Shown piece after piece: positions 1 to 9,779 of a DNA stretch of 64,000 nucleotides. Every line of letters begins with the position of its first letter. Position 1 is the stretch's first letter. Source of the stretch: Hymenopus coronatus (lineage: Eukaryota > Arthropoda > Insecta > Mantodea > Hymenopodidae); contig CM060890.1 in NCBI GenBank assembly GCA_030762935.1, positions 64,048,765 through 64,112,764 on the forward strand, written 5' to 3'. The notes beneath the pieces are model-generated. The model searched no databases. It saw nothing but the letters and a program-made list of their open reading frames with translations, and was not told the DNA's origin. A program made the translations under genes and the position numbers.

Positions 1-690
1 CTTTCAAACAGGTTTCAAAGCACTGTTGCTCTACAACAGAAATACTAAACCATCAACATCAGTGGTACATTCAGTAGAAATGAAGAAAATCTGTGAATGT
101 ATGGCCATTCCATTAGATACAATTACAGCAAATACGGCTGGCATATACGTGGAGATTTGAAGGTCATTGCAATTGTATTAGAACTACAAGGAGGATTTAC
201 AAACTGCTGTTGCTTTCTACGCTTGTAGGATAGTAAGGGCACTGAGTCACATTAAATTGAAAAGGAGTGGCCTCTAACAGAAACTCATGCACCCGGACAG
301 CAGAATGTCAAGTATGTTCCATTAGTAAGCCCCAAATAAAGTATTATCACCTGTTATATTAAGTATGATGAAGAATATAAGGTTATGGACAACAATGGAG
401 AAGCCACAGCTCAAAAGGTAGTTTCCAAAACTCAGCGATGCAAAAGTAAAAGAGGGAATATTTGTTGGCTCCCAAATTAGAATGATTTTGAAAGATGAAA
501 ATTTCGAAAGAAAGTTAACTGCTAAGTTACTAGCTGTATTGGAGTGGTGAAAGGATTACTTGGAAACAATAAAATAGAAAAGTATCGACAGAGCAAGAAC
601 TCCTGCACAGTTACCAAAAGCTAGGATGTTCCTCTAAATTCACTTTCTCCATTCACATTTAGATTTTTCTCCGAGAACTTGGGAATTTCA
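1..690 (+). pseudogene. Decayed arthropod transposon-associated gene (C-terminal part)
   Basis: A degenerate coding stretch is readable across all three forward frames. Pieces in order: a block starting FKALLLYNRNTKPS at about 15-60, then GDLKVIAIVLELQGGFT near 150-200, a block around PLTETHAPGQQNVKYVPLVSPK near 275-335, KVKEGIFVGSQIRMILKDEN near 442-500, LGNNKIE near 557, and HSHLDF with SENLG near 650-685. From memory these blocks, in this order, belong to a multi-copy protein found in many arthropod genomes and usually annotated as uncharacterised or transposon-associated. I cannot name its family safely. Several frameshifts and in-frame stops separate the blocks, so it is not functional. 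The 5' part lies outside the window. The end is cut just before a TAGA-element fragment. Base use is typical of the region. Confidence 0.7.
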
Positions 691-692
691 TC

Positions 693-888
693 CACACGGC
701 AGTTTTTAAAATATTTGACTATCGGTATAGCCTAGTGTATTCCATTATTTCACTTCTACTTAAAAGAAAGCATTTCTGCTAATATTTATCTCGATTAGCA
801 TGAAATTAATAGAAGAATAAGCTTTTTAACAATCATTTGTTTCAGACTTGTAGAGAAAGTTATGTGAATGGAACACATCAGATTTTTC
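693..888 (+). mobile_element. TAGA element, 3'-terminal fragment
   Basis: The last 195 bp of the element, from the conserved TTTGACTATCG block to the 3' subterminal repeat TAGAGAAAGT and the terminal stem-loop ATGTG-N7-CACAT at 861-880, followed by CAGATTTTT. The rest of the copy is missing, so it is 5'-truncated. Confidence 0.85.
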
Positions 889-989
889 TTTAAATGGCAG
901 ACAAAAAGTTGAAACTTGTGACAACTAAACACATTCACTCCCCCATTCACATGTTCAGCTCTGTAAGAGATAGGGAATCACAGGTAAAG
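889..989. other. Spacer, nothing recognised
   Basis: Short AT-rich spacer between a TAGA fragment and a SINE relic. No feature seen. Confidence 0.5.
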
Positions 990-1078
990 AAAAATTCTTC
1001 GCCCCTCGAACCCAGTATCTCTGGGTTAAAGAGCCAGAACGCTGATCACTCGACCGCAAAGACAGCCTGACATTTCCT
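990..1078 (-). repeat. tRNA-headed SINE relic (head region)
   Basis: On the minus strand a tRNA-like head reads GCGGTCGAGTGATCAGCG (A-box region) and then CTGGGTTCGAGGGG (B box) at 1001-1014. Spacing between the boxes fits a polymerase III promoter. The tail is not clear. It could be a tRNA pseudogene, but many similar heads in the window favour a SINE. Confidence 0.5.
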
Positions 1079-2118
1079 TGTTTTTATGTTTCCTCTGTTA
1101 CAAAATCTCGTCCGTAAAAACGCCCTTTAGATTCCTTTTGATTTGGGTTGTCAATTAGAGGGATCTTTTCATTTCTCAATAACCAAAAGCAATAACAGTT
1201 GTTGAATAAGGTGTAAGCGCATGCGCTATTTGTGCCGATTGGTGCCGAACGTTGTAATTTGCTACTGTTTGCTTTCTTGTTGGTGTCGTATGCTTCGGGC
1301 TAACTCATCTCGTGTGTGTGAGGAGTAATACAGTGAATATTGTACATATTCGCAATGAATATTAATGACACTTCCATTATTGTCAGGGCTTTCATTGCCT
1401 GGAGTCCAGGGAAACAAAGTGTTAGATTACACAACCCCAAGCATCGCTATTAGTGCGTTATTCAAATAAACATTCTCCTGTTGCTGAGTTTTTTTTGAGA
1501 CAGTTATGTGACTCCTTTCGTTATGTGACTCAAGAAACACTTTACATCGCCGAACTTTCTCAGATGATCAATACGAACAGTCGCTAACGGACACGGTGAG
1601 AACCATGGACTAATGAGTTCTTTAATTTTTTACTAAAAATGCTGACTGCCGAATGGATTAATCCTGAATCAATAAACGAAGCGCGTCCACACGTCTTTTT
1701 ATTTACTACATTCCGCCTCCCGGTTAAGAGATTGTCTCTTAATACTAACACTTTATTGGTTTGATTATGTCACACGATATTATAGTTTTTCCACTTCCTT
1801 ATATCCTTTCCCAAATTAGTCCTCCCCTCTTACTACATGTTGCCGTAACTTCTGCAATGACTGGCTAATTCCTAGAAATCCTAATATACCCGTTGTTATG
1901 CGGAGCTTACCATCTTTTATCTTATTTCTTTTATTTAGCTTACTATTTCCATTGCATTATAGGAACCCCATTATCTTGGATTTCACTAAAACCTAACTAC
2001 TTCCCATCTAACAAAATGCCAATATGTTTCCTCTTTCTCAATTCTAAACATAAAAAGATGACATCCCAAAATGTGCATTTTGCGCTACAAACTCCCGACA
2101 CCCTATTTCCGTGGTCGC
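1079..2118. other. Unassigned stretch with a promoter-like patch
   Basis: Mostly AT-rich DNA with no recognisable coding homology. A less AT-rich patch at about 1205-1320 holds the 12-bp palindrome AGCGCATGCGCT and an inverted CCAAT (ATTGG). It is followed by a 32-codon open frame starting at the ATG at 1354 (MNINDTSIIVR...). I do not recognise that peptide. Confidence 0.4.
1216..1227. promoter_or_regulatory. NRF1-like palindrome GCGCATGCGC
   Basis: A perfect 12-bp palindrome AGCGCATGCGCT contains the core of the NRF1 (insect Ewg) recognition consensus. An ATTGG (inverted CCAAT) follows about 10 bp downstream and a short ATG-led open frame about 130 bp downstream. Activity is inferred only from motif match and local composition. 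A chance palindrome is possible. Confidence 0.3.
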
Positions 2119-2370
2119 CCTCCGTGAAGTAGTGGTTACTATGCTAGCTTCATACACCCAATGTCGCGGGTTCAAACCCGGCGGATGACGATGGATTTTC
2201 TCGGGCGTAGTAACCCTTAGCATGGCTTCCTTCAGCAGGGAAGTAAAACCATTGGCCCCGTATTATAGATTTACGGCACATAAAAGAACCTCAAGTTCGA
2301 TAAAGAGGCCTCTGAGCAAAATTAAGCGGTCTTTTACGCCCAGCATAGAAAGAGACGCTGGAAACGACAT
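2119..2370 (+). repeat. SINE family a, copy 1
   Basis: The tRNA-like head starts CCTCCGTGAAGTAGTGGTT and carries the B box GGGTTCAAACCCG at about 2169. The body has conserved blocks GATGGATTTTCTCGGGCG, GATTTACGGCACATAAAAGAACC and GAGCAAAATTAA. The same order recurs at 18993 (plus) and 42370 (minus). A 123-codon open frame across it is incidental. Confidence 0.8.
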
Positions 2371-2403
2371 AAATAAAATGCCATTCCTTTTCCCTATTTC
2401 CCT

Positions 2404-2583
2404 CTTTTTTATACCGCTCACTGCTCTGTGTGTTCGTAACTGTGTGCGCTTCGGAACAAAAAACGGAGCTCTGGTTATGGGTAGTCTTCAAGAGAAACCA
2501 ATGCATTTACTCAGCATCCCCACTGATGTTATTCAGGAGTTAAAAACTAATGAAGTTATCGATATCATATTTACGAAAAACCG
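2404..2583 (+). repeat. Dispersed repeat DR1, copy 1
   Basis: About 180 bp beginning ATACCGCTCACTGCTCTGTG recurs with high similarity at 6021-6203. Shared blocks include GTTCGTAACTGTGTGCGCTTCG, TATGGGTAGTCTTCAAG and TGTTATTCAGGAGTTA. No coding homology is seen. It lies directly after a SINE here but not at the second copy, so it is an independent repeat. Confidence 0.8.
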
Positions 2584-3300
2584 ATATTATTAAAGGATGA
2601 GCAGCTTTTCAGTATGCTAGTAATTGAGCCGGTATCACATTAGTATATTTACTAGTATGTCTGAGTAATAAATTCCAGACACTAGCGATGCTGATATAGC
2701 AATTGACGGCATCGTTAACAATTATACATTATTACATTCGCGGATGTAACAAAAGTATAATCCTCAATGTTTAATTTTGCATCGTGTATCAGTTTAAAAC
2801 AATGTAAACCAAACTTACCTTGTGCAGAAGTAGACGCTTTATTATTAGCTAATGCCATTTCAAATAGCTTTTTAGCCCGCGCACTCATTTTATTCTTTCG
2901 AATTAAACTGGTGATCACTACACGCAGCTGAGGAACGCTATATTGCCGCCAAACCATCAATGAATGTATACCGCCAACAGAGGCCACATTGTTGGAAGAA
3001 TGCACATTGCTGAAAACTTAAAAGCACAGATGTTGTAAACGAGCACTTAACACATTTGTCCCACTGACTCTCAAGTGCTCAAAAATGATAAACGGATTTA
3101 TTGCATTTGTGCATGCCAGTACAATAATTAACACATCTGTCAACGCTTGGTTTTCAATAATCACATCAGTGCACAAGAAAGAAATATACTAAATGGTTAC
3201 AATTTTACACTTAACTCATTTTACCCCAAAAATTACTTAACACACATGTGCGCTAAGCCATCAATTTATGCATTTCCATATTATTAATAGTAGTAAGTGT
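2584..3300. other. Unassigned stretch around the exon candidate
   Basis: AT-rich. The only candidate feature is the minus-strand exon at 2819-2888. From 3015 to 3255 there are repeated variants of CACATTTGT/CACATCTGT/CACATGTG spaced irregularly (AACACATTTGTCCCACTGA, AACACATCTGTCAACGC, ATCACATCAGTG, AACACACATGTGCGC), perhaps a decayed satellite-like array. Confidence 0.4.
2819..2888 (-). CDS. Possible first coding exon ending at a splice donor
   Basis: On the minus strand an ATG (context AATAAAATGAG) opens 23 codons plus one base, MSARAKKLFEMALANNKAST then SAQ, ending at CACAAG|GTAAGTTT, a textbook splice donor. The basic, alanine-rich N-terminus resembles first exons of transposon-derived arthropod genes, but I cannot name a family. 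No acceptor or second exon is identifiable within the next few hundred bases downstream on that strand. The reading frame continues open for 28 codons past the donor, so a non-spliced chance ORF is possible. The match is suggestive only. Confidence 0.3.
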
Positions 3301-3302
3301 TA

Positions 3303-3340
3303 TAGGTGGTGGTGGTGGTCGTCGTAGTGATGGTAGTCAT
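3303..3340 (+). repeat. Trinucleotide-rich tract (GTG/GTC/GTA)
   Basis: GGTGGTGGTGGTCGTCGTAG followed by TGATGGTAGT forms an impure trinucleotide tract. A related tract occurs at 6219, in both cases within a short distance of repeats DR1 and DR2. Confidence 0.7.
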
Positions 3341-3347
3341 ACTGTGT

Positions 3348-3420
3348 CTTTTCTTTCGATAAAGTAAAAAAATGTATCTTGTAATTCACTGCAATGAAGT
3401 CTAAGTTTGGTTGATACATG
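3348..3420 (+). repeat. Dispersed repeat DR2, copy 1
   Basis: The block CTTGTAATTCACTGCAATGA followed by AGTCTAAGTTTGGTTGATA matches 5711-5775. It is preceded in both copies by TTTCTTTCGA and AAAGTAA. No coding content. Confidence 0.7.
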
Positions 3421-4984
3421 ACTCCGGACTGAGCTCTAGTCATAAGCCACAAAATATTGCGATTCGTATTATGACGATTAAAAGTTGTCATTATATTTCT
3501 CTCATACTGTTATTTAATTTTCTGTTGGTTCCAGAACAGAAAGTCAGAGTTCCGGAATCTGGCCTGGGACCAGACGCTCAGTTGATTTGCTGCTGGAATG
3601 GTGAAGATCAAATTTCTCATGCTTTGGCCTTTTTGTGTGAAACTGGTTGCTGTCTGCCGATGTGAGCTAAGCCTTTTTAGGATAATGCTACCATAATGCT
3701 AAAGTCGATTTTTATGAAACATGTTTAAACCCCAGGTTTTGGTACCTTGATTTTCTTAAAATTTTGGGCAACACTGCTACCAGAATGCTTGAAACTCAGG
3801 TTTCTGATGGGAAGCACTTAAATTACTTCACGTGAATATATCATCCTTGAACAATATTGAAAGTATAATATAGTTACTACCTAATGTTTGTTCCATACAA
3901 CCTTGCCCCTTATCCCATAACGGTCAGATGTACTAATCAACTCTCACTGGTTGCCCTTATGGAATAGGGTGACAGTGGTTCAAATTAGTCCCTTATTTGA
4001 CATAATTATCTTAATGTATTCGAAGAAAAATGTCAAGCATATATTCTCATAACTGTAAGAGTGAAATATATTACATACGGGAGTTAATTCATATGGAATT
4101 TTAGCATATATTTATCATGAATAGATTATGCTTCAGACCTGCTCGCAGGTCATGGCGGAGTGTATATATTGTTTTGTCATCTATTCGTACGTGGCACACA
4201 ACTCGTTATTCATCATACGAAGAGTACATTAACTAATAAGTGAAATGGGGCAGGTAACGTAGCCAGGATGAATACATTTAAATGGGACAAACTTACAAAA
4301 AGCAACGATTAGAGTTACCTCTCTCGCAGTATCTCAATTCAAGTATTTTTCAATCCCCGTCTCCTTTCCTCCATCTAGGCGAAAATGTAGAATAATTGTG
4401 AACTATCCATGTTTCTGAGAATTCACCTTTTACATAAAGGTTAACTAAGTTTAAAATATTTTAAAATTATTATTATTCTGCTTGCTATTACTTATGAATC
4501 ACTTGCCTGCACATTAAATTATTTATTATCTATTCAATATTATTTTTAGTCTGAGTCTATATATACTGTCACGAAGCTGAACGTCAAAATACTCATTCAT
4601 TCATATAATGCGTTCTAGCTTTAAAATAAATTATTATTATTTTTGCAGAACCCTTTACTTACTTTCTTACTAATGAAGAACAGTGAAAAACGCTAGAAAC
4701 GATCTAAAATCATTTAACCTTACCACTGATTTTATCACTAAACAACCACATAGGAAACATTGTAGCCATTCGTGTTAATATGCATATATTTGAAAGTCAA
4801 ATTATACAGCTACAGATTGCAGAAAAAGTACGTACAAAATTTAAGGATCTAAAATATGTTTAAAGTGAGAATTAAGGATAGGATCTGGGGGCCGCAGAAG
4901 CTTAGTTACAGTATTATATTTAACTTTGATTAGTTAGTCTAATACAACTCACTCGCAGTTACCGATGCCATATTCGTTAATTAC
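3421..4984. other. Unassigned AT-rich stretch
   Basis: No transposon, SINE head or coding homology recognised on either strand. One small direct echo is present (CATAATGCTAAAG / CAGAATGCTTGAA near 3690 and 3780). Composition is AT-rich throughout. Confidence 0.5.
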
Positions 4985-5152
4985 TAGATATGTGTCTTTC
5001 GAGATTTGTTGCCTGCGTTGTTGGAGAACGTGCGACATGAGATTAGACCAACACATGTTGATTCTGCATGACAGTGGAACGCCATACTTGAATAGAACAT
5101 TTGACAAGAGATGGACAGACCGCAGAGGACCAGTGCTGTGTCTGAACTGACC
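4985..5152 (+). pseudogene. Tc1/mariner-superfamily transposase fragment
   Basis: Forward translation gives a block equivalent to the 'LL-ENV-R' helix, then ILHDSGTP at about 5070 and YLNRTFDKRWTDRRGPV at about 5088-5140. This is the region around the second catalytic Asp (normally in an HDGAPPH-type motif) of IS630/Tc1/mariner transposases of the arthropod type with a YLN-x-TF-xx-RWIGRRGP block. Here the HDGAPPH motif is altered to HDSGTP with a short deletion, and the segment holding the last acidic residue is absent after a stop. Only about 55 codons remain, with no inverted repeats seen, so it is a dead fragment. Confidence 0.6.
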
Positions 5153-5710
5153 CTTTAATATTTAATTGTATTTGTCCATTCACGGTACTAACTATTCCAT
5201 ATAGCAATGTCAACGTTTCTGTGTTTGAACATTCGCTAAGACAGAGTGTGCATTAATCAGCTCATAACGTTTAGTAATACTGAGATCACTGGTTCGCTAA
5301 ATGCTTCATCTTGAGCGTATTTTTCAATAATGTTGTGCAGCCTGCATACTGTTTATAATATATCCAGTTTTGTACACTATAATCTAAAAGTACTCTACCC
5401 CGTCAATTAAGTAATTTATGTAACTTATGACTAGCACTCGGTCCGGGGTCACGAAATTGTCGGATTGGGGTTCAGTGGACACAGATATAACGTGATGGAA
5501 TAGGCGTGATCTCTATAACCCGTTTCGAAACGTATTCCACTATCTAGTATTGCTCACTGCCTAGCCTCATTCAGTTCCTGCTAGTAGATAAACCAGTGAA
5601 CACTGAAAGAAGGCGCTGATTGAAACATGTTTAAAATACGAAATGATAAGCGTTTGAAACTGAATAAACTTGTGGAAGATTCAAACATATTTTGAGTGAC
5701 AGGAGAAGAT
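5153..5710. other. Unassigned stretch
   Basis: AT-rich, no recognisable features. The motif AAACATGTTTAAA near 5625 echoes GAAACATGTTTAAAC near 3717. Confidence 0.4.
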
Positions 5711-5775
5711 TTTTCTTTCGAGCAAAGTAACTTGTAATTTACTGCAATGAAGTCTGAGAGTTTGGTTGATATATG
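5711..5775 (+). repeat. Dispersed repeat DR2, copy 2
   Basis: Second copy of the 65-75 bp block seen at 3348, with ACTTGTAATTTACTGCAATG and AAGTCTGAGAGTTTGGTTGA. It differs by point changes and a small insertion. Confidence 0.7.
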
Positions 5776-6020
5776 TTCAATGCTTTTTTAAAACTCTGGA
5801 CATTTTTATACTGAATTTTTTGTATCAAGCTTTATACTCTTATTTGTAAAAGTATCTATGTTTACATTTATTTACTAAGCATATGATGAAATAATTGTTT
5901 CATTGTGTTACTTTATAAATTATAACATGGATATAATCTCAAAATAGGTAATGATCTACTTTTGGAACAGATTATACTGCTGCATGTGCATGTTTATGCT
6001 ACAACCCCCCCCCTATACTT

Positions 6021-6203
6021 TCTTTTTATACCACTGACTGCTATGTGTGTTCGTAACTGTGTGCGCTTCGGGACCCAAAACCCAGCTCTAGCTATGGGTA
6101 GTCTTCAAGTGTAACAAGCATATTTACCCAGCACCCCCGTAACGTTATTCAGGAGTTAGAAAGTAATGACGTTAACAACATAATATACACAAAAAAACAT
6201 ATT
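6021..6203 (+). repeat. Dispersed repeat DR1, copy 2
   Basis: Second copy of the DR1 block at 2404, starting TATACCACTGACTGCTATGTG and running to ATTCAGGAGTTAGAAAGTAATG. It begins just after a C-run at 6004-6012 and ends just before a trinucleotide tract. Confidence 0.8.
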
Positions 6204-6218
6204 TATGAATTTCAGTAG

Positions 6219-6289
6219 TGGTGGTGGTGAAGGCGCCGGTCGTCGTCGTAGCAGCAGCAGCAGCAGCAGGAGGAGGAGGAGGAGGAGGA

Positions 6290-6323
<34 letters not shown>
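6219..6323 (+). repeat. Compound trinucleotide microsatellite (GTG, GTC, AGC, AGG)
   Basis: Tandem blocks in order: (GTG)n, GTC/GTA units, (AGC)6, (AGG)8 and (AGC)9-10, then AGGAGTG. The AGC and AGG blocks are nearly pure, suggesting recent expansion. No long open frame crosses it with coding-like neighbours, so a poly-Gln or poly-Ser coding role is not supported. Confidence 0.9.
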
Positions 6324-6326
<3 letters not shown>

Positions 6327-6554
6327 TGAGTTTATATATTATAGGATATAGGTTCTTTCAAAAGTCACTTCAAACTTTAAACCGCTATAAATAGTATATG
6401 GTAAAAACAAAGAAGTTATATACTGAGCAAGTAATGGGTTTCAACGGTTTATTTTGTTCCCTTTAGCTCAATTTTGCCATGGGTAAGTTTTGTTGAATAA
6501 AACATAAGTTTATTCATAAAAATGTAAAACAACAGAACATGAAAAATTAAAAAT
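6324..6554. other. Spacer, nothing recognised
   Basis: AT-rich spacer between a microsatellite and a reverse transcriptase relic. Confidence 0.4.
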
Positions 6555-7205
6555 AAACAGCGACCTTATTGTTTGCAGATGATGTAATATTACTGGCAGT
6601 TTCTGAAAATGGCCTTCAGCGATCAGTTTATCTCGGAAATTTATAACTTGAAAGTCTGAAAATCAAAAACGAAAGTAATGGCCTGTGCAGAGGAAAAATC
6701 ATCTGTGAATTAAAATATGCCTTTACAATAAACCTAAGGAACAGGTATCAAGTATTTAGGCTATTATTTAAGTTACAACAACTTCAATTATGCAATGAGT
6801 ACTATTAATATTTTAAAACCGTCTCTGGTCCAAGGGCACATTAAGATAAAGGCTTATAAGACACAGCGAGGTGAGTTTTAATGTACGGAAGTGAAGCTTG
6901 GTCCATACGACAAAGTGATCAACATCATCACAGTTAGTGAAATGACTTTTTTAAGAACTGCAGGATACACTAAACTGAATAGGAAAAAGAATATAGATAT
7001 TATGAAAGAAGTGAAAATTAATCATAGAATAAAAAATTTTAAATTATCGTCGAAATTGGAGGTTCCATGAACTCAGAATGCCTGCATCAAGAATTCCACG
7101 TCAAATATTAAATTGCAGACCATAATGGCCGATGAAGAGATGAAACGAGAGCGTAACAGACCACTAGATCTAATACTTGGCAGGAAGATGATGAATTGTA
7201 TTCAT
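6555..7205 (+). pseudogene. Non-LTR retrotransposon reverse transcriptase relic (C-terminal part)
   Basis: Forward translation gives TLLFADDVILLAVSENGLQR at about 6565-6625, holding the FADD form of the catalytic YxDD box (6572-6583). After frameshifts come blocks matching the region where the next strand reads YLGY (near 6755), then MYGSEAWSIRQSDQ at 6881-6922, EMTFLRTAGYTKLNRKKNID at about 6942-7000, and a C-terminal region with RMPASRIPRQILNCRP near 7080-7125. This order (FADD, YGSEAW, E-FLR--GYT--D/NR--N, R-P-IL) is the thumb and C-terminal region of non-LTR retrotransposons common in arthropods. At least three frameshifts and several stops make it dead. The N-terminal RT and endonuclease are absent. 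Confidence 0.75.
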
Positions 7206-7953
7206 ACTGCTATAAGAATTTGTAAGTTAACACATTATGGCTCTGTCACTAAATGAGCTGAATCAATACTATTTTAGAAGCAAGAGGAGATTATCTTAAG
7301 ATATTAGAAATTTATAACTCTTTAACAATTTAAGAGCAGGCCCGTGTTCCGTTCGTTAAATTCAAAATAGTAGCTGCCGCGATTTCTCGAACTCAATCCA
7401 ACCGATGTGGGATTACCTTAAGTTTTCCTGACAGCCAACATTGCCACAGCAATTGAAAGTTACTCTCTAGCAAGAAATTGCTAGTATTCAAAGCAAAATG
7501 ATGTGTATGGAGTCGCAGAAAGAATGGCGTACATTGACCAAGAGAACGGAACCTGCTCCTAATGTTTTAAAGCACAGTATGTGACTTCTTTTGTAAGCCC
7601 CTAAATATCCCATAATAATGTTATGGTCACCATCGCCAATATCCTTCACGGAATTTTTGTTCTTATTGACTAGTTAATGACCTACAAAAACTTAGGCCTT
7701 TACACTCTAAGCATATGAAATTTTATATTTATTATAAAATATTTTCAGCACAAAAAATGTATTTTTAAATAATTGGTTTACCCCAAGTGCAGAAACTGGA
7801 ATATGGTATTAAAATTATGAAAACATTTACTCTATACCTCCATAATAATGAGTATAATATGAAATGTAACTACTGAAACCCGACCATTTACATTTCAATA
7901 AAATACGTCAGTATACAGGTTCTTTCGAAACGACACTGAACGAATAATAACAC
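7206..7953. other. Unassigned stretch
   Basis: AT-rich with no recognised homology. It may include decayed 3' sequence of the retrotransposon relic just upstream, but no poly(A) or repeat unit marks its end. Confidence 0.4.
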
Positions 7954-8165
7954 TTTTTTTTTTCTTTCCATTCTGTAACCTGGCAGGTCATATGAGATGA
8001 ATTCGGTGCAATTATGCTTACATGAATCCGGGGTGCATTGAGCTTGAAGTTGGTCGATATGCGTCTTTTAACGATAAGGGATAAACCTGAAAAGAAATTT
8101 TATCCGAGTAATTCACCCTAACCGAGATTCAAACTAGTCCGAAGTTTAAGGTCGCAGCTTCGAAA
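7954..8165 (-). repeat. SINE family d, copy 1
   Basis: On the minus strand the B-box region TTTGAATCTCGG is followed by TTAGGGTGAATTACTCGG, a body with CCGACCAACTTCAAGCTCAA and CCCGGATTCATG, and a 3' poly(A) of about 10 bases (T-run at 7954-7963). Related copies are at 52941 and 58501. Confidence 0.65.
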
Positions 8166-9235
8166 CTTTCTTTGGTATGACTTTATAAACATTAAAAATT
8201 GCATCACCACTGGTGTGTGATGCGCACATACTGACAGCACAAAGGGTGTTCTTGGAAGCACGTGTAATGAAAACAAATGGGTTTCTCCTTGTTTGATAAC
8301 ATCAGCAAAACTTGTCCTAGCGTCCAGGTAAAGGAGCAAAGGGTGGTTACCCACTCAAAATACTACTTATGACTCGCACAGTTTCGATGTTACTCTTGTC
8401 GCAAAATATGAGTATGTTGTCCTCCAAGAGTACCTTGTACTTATTAACCTATTCATTCTGTAATTATTCTAAGAGTAAACTCTCAAAAAAATAGTACCTA
8501 CTGTAAAAATGAGTAAAAATTTGTTCTCATGTACATATATTTCATTTAGTATTAAGAGGTAAACATGGTAATAAACAAACTTCTTGTTTCTCTGAAAAAG
8601 TGACTTAATTTTGTTTATCTACAATCTTATCTGACAATATATTCGCCTCTGTTGTCTTTATCAGTTCCTGCCTCCAGCTTCAAGATCACTAATTTTACAG
8701 TGCCTTCAAAAGTTAGTATTAGTGAGGTGTGCGTTTCAGGTCAAGTTTCTTGCTATTTCCTTTTATTCATTGTGTGCTATGATAAAACTGTACTTTGGAA
8801 GAGTAAACCAGTAACTAAAGGTATCGTAAGTTCTGTAGCGAGACTTCTTAAGACGAGGAATACCTTAATGTTTGCTACCACTGTGCATCATGTCGGTATG
8901 TTGATGAAACCACTGCTATACATACGACTTTGTTACCAGGTAACTGCCTAATCTATGCTGACCATAAGGATTTTTGTTGATGAAGAACTACATTATTACT
9001 GGAGTTGAAAACTATATTTTTATATCACAAAGTATCTGAGCTACAAAGGCCATATATATAAAGCAGGCCCTCTACTTAAACAACAGTAACTGGTAATTAA
9101 ACAATCAGAGCATAAGTTTGGATGCAACATATCAAACATAAATTGACAGGATAATATGGACAAAATTATTATTCTTTAACGATCTGCATAAATGCAGAGT
9201 GCATAGAAATAAATAAATACGTCTTCTCTCTATAT
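8166..9235. other. Unassigned stretch
   Basis: AT-rich. A 99-codon frame at 8652-8951 lacks any recognisable domain and opens with a non-ATG codon, so I do not call it a gene. Confidence 0.4.
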
Positions 9236-9521
9236 GTAGGATTTACAACCCCCAGATTCTGAACCAGAGAGATGCCAGGAAGGTGCTCAGTCCACTCCCG
9301 GGATGAGAATGATAAAGAGTATACTGAATATGAAACGACGGTGAAGAGGATGAAAGGTAAGGTGATTATGGCATTATTTGGAGAATGAACGGAATGGGAG
9401 ACCGGAGAAAACGTGCCTAAACGCACTTTGCCCACCATAAATTTCAAGGCGACCTCCTGTAATCGAATGCGGACAGCCTTGGTGAAACGCAAGGGTTCTA
9501 ACCACCTGGCTACTGCGCCAA
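9236..9521 (-). repeat. SINE family b, copy 1
   Basis: Minus-strand tRNA-like head GTTGGCGCAGTAGCCAGGTG with a B-box-like GCATTCGATTACAGG. It is followed by the family block TGGTGGGCAAAGTGCG and GTTTTCTCCGGTCTCCCATT. The second copy, at 42694-42938, is better preserved and keeps its poly(A). Confidence 0.65.
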
Positions 9522-9743
9522 CTCAAGTAAACAAACAAATAAATAAGAGCATTAAATAGAAATAAAAGCAAATTGCCGCAACTCCAACCAGGAAAGACAA
9601 TTTTACCAAATACAGTCTTAGCCGGTCTCTTACTAAACACAGATTGAATTTTATACCTACCTATAATTACAAACTAGCTATGTAAAAGCAGTTTTGGTGA
9701 AGCCATGTCAAGGTAGCGAAAGGGAGTGGGCTACAGTAACACC

Positions 9744-9744
<1 letters not shown>

Positions 9745-9777
<33 letters not shown>
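9745..9777 (+). repeat. Poly(A) tract, 33 nt
   Basis: Uninterrupted A-run directly abutting the 3' stem-loop end of a minus-strand TAGA copy. On the element's sense strand it is a T-run following CAG, the position where this family is repeatedly flanked by T. Confidence 0.95.

Positions 9778-9779
<2 letters not shown>

Noticed and set aside
2222..2593. 123-codon forward open frame
   Set aside because: It runs across a SINE and the dispersed repeat DR1, both of which recur elsewhere without the frame.
9745..9777. Poly(A) as proof that TAGA elements are retrotransposed
   Set aside because: The A-run lies at the stem-loop end on the strand opposite to the defined sense strand, and several copies lack it. 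T-rich target choice explains it better.
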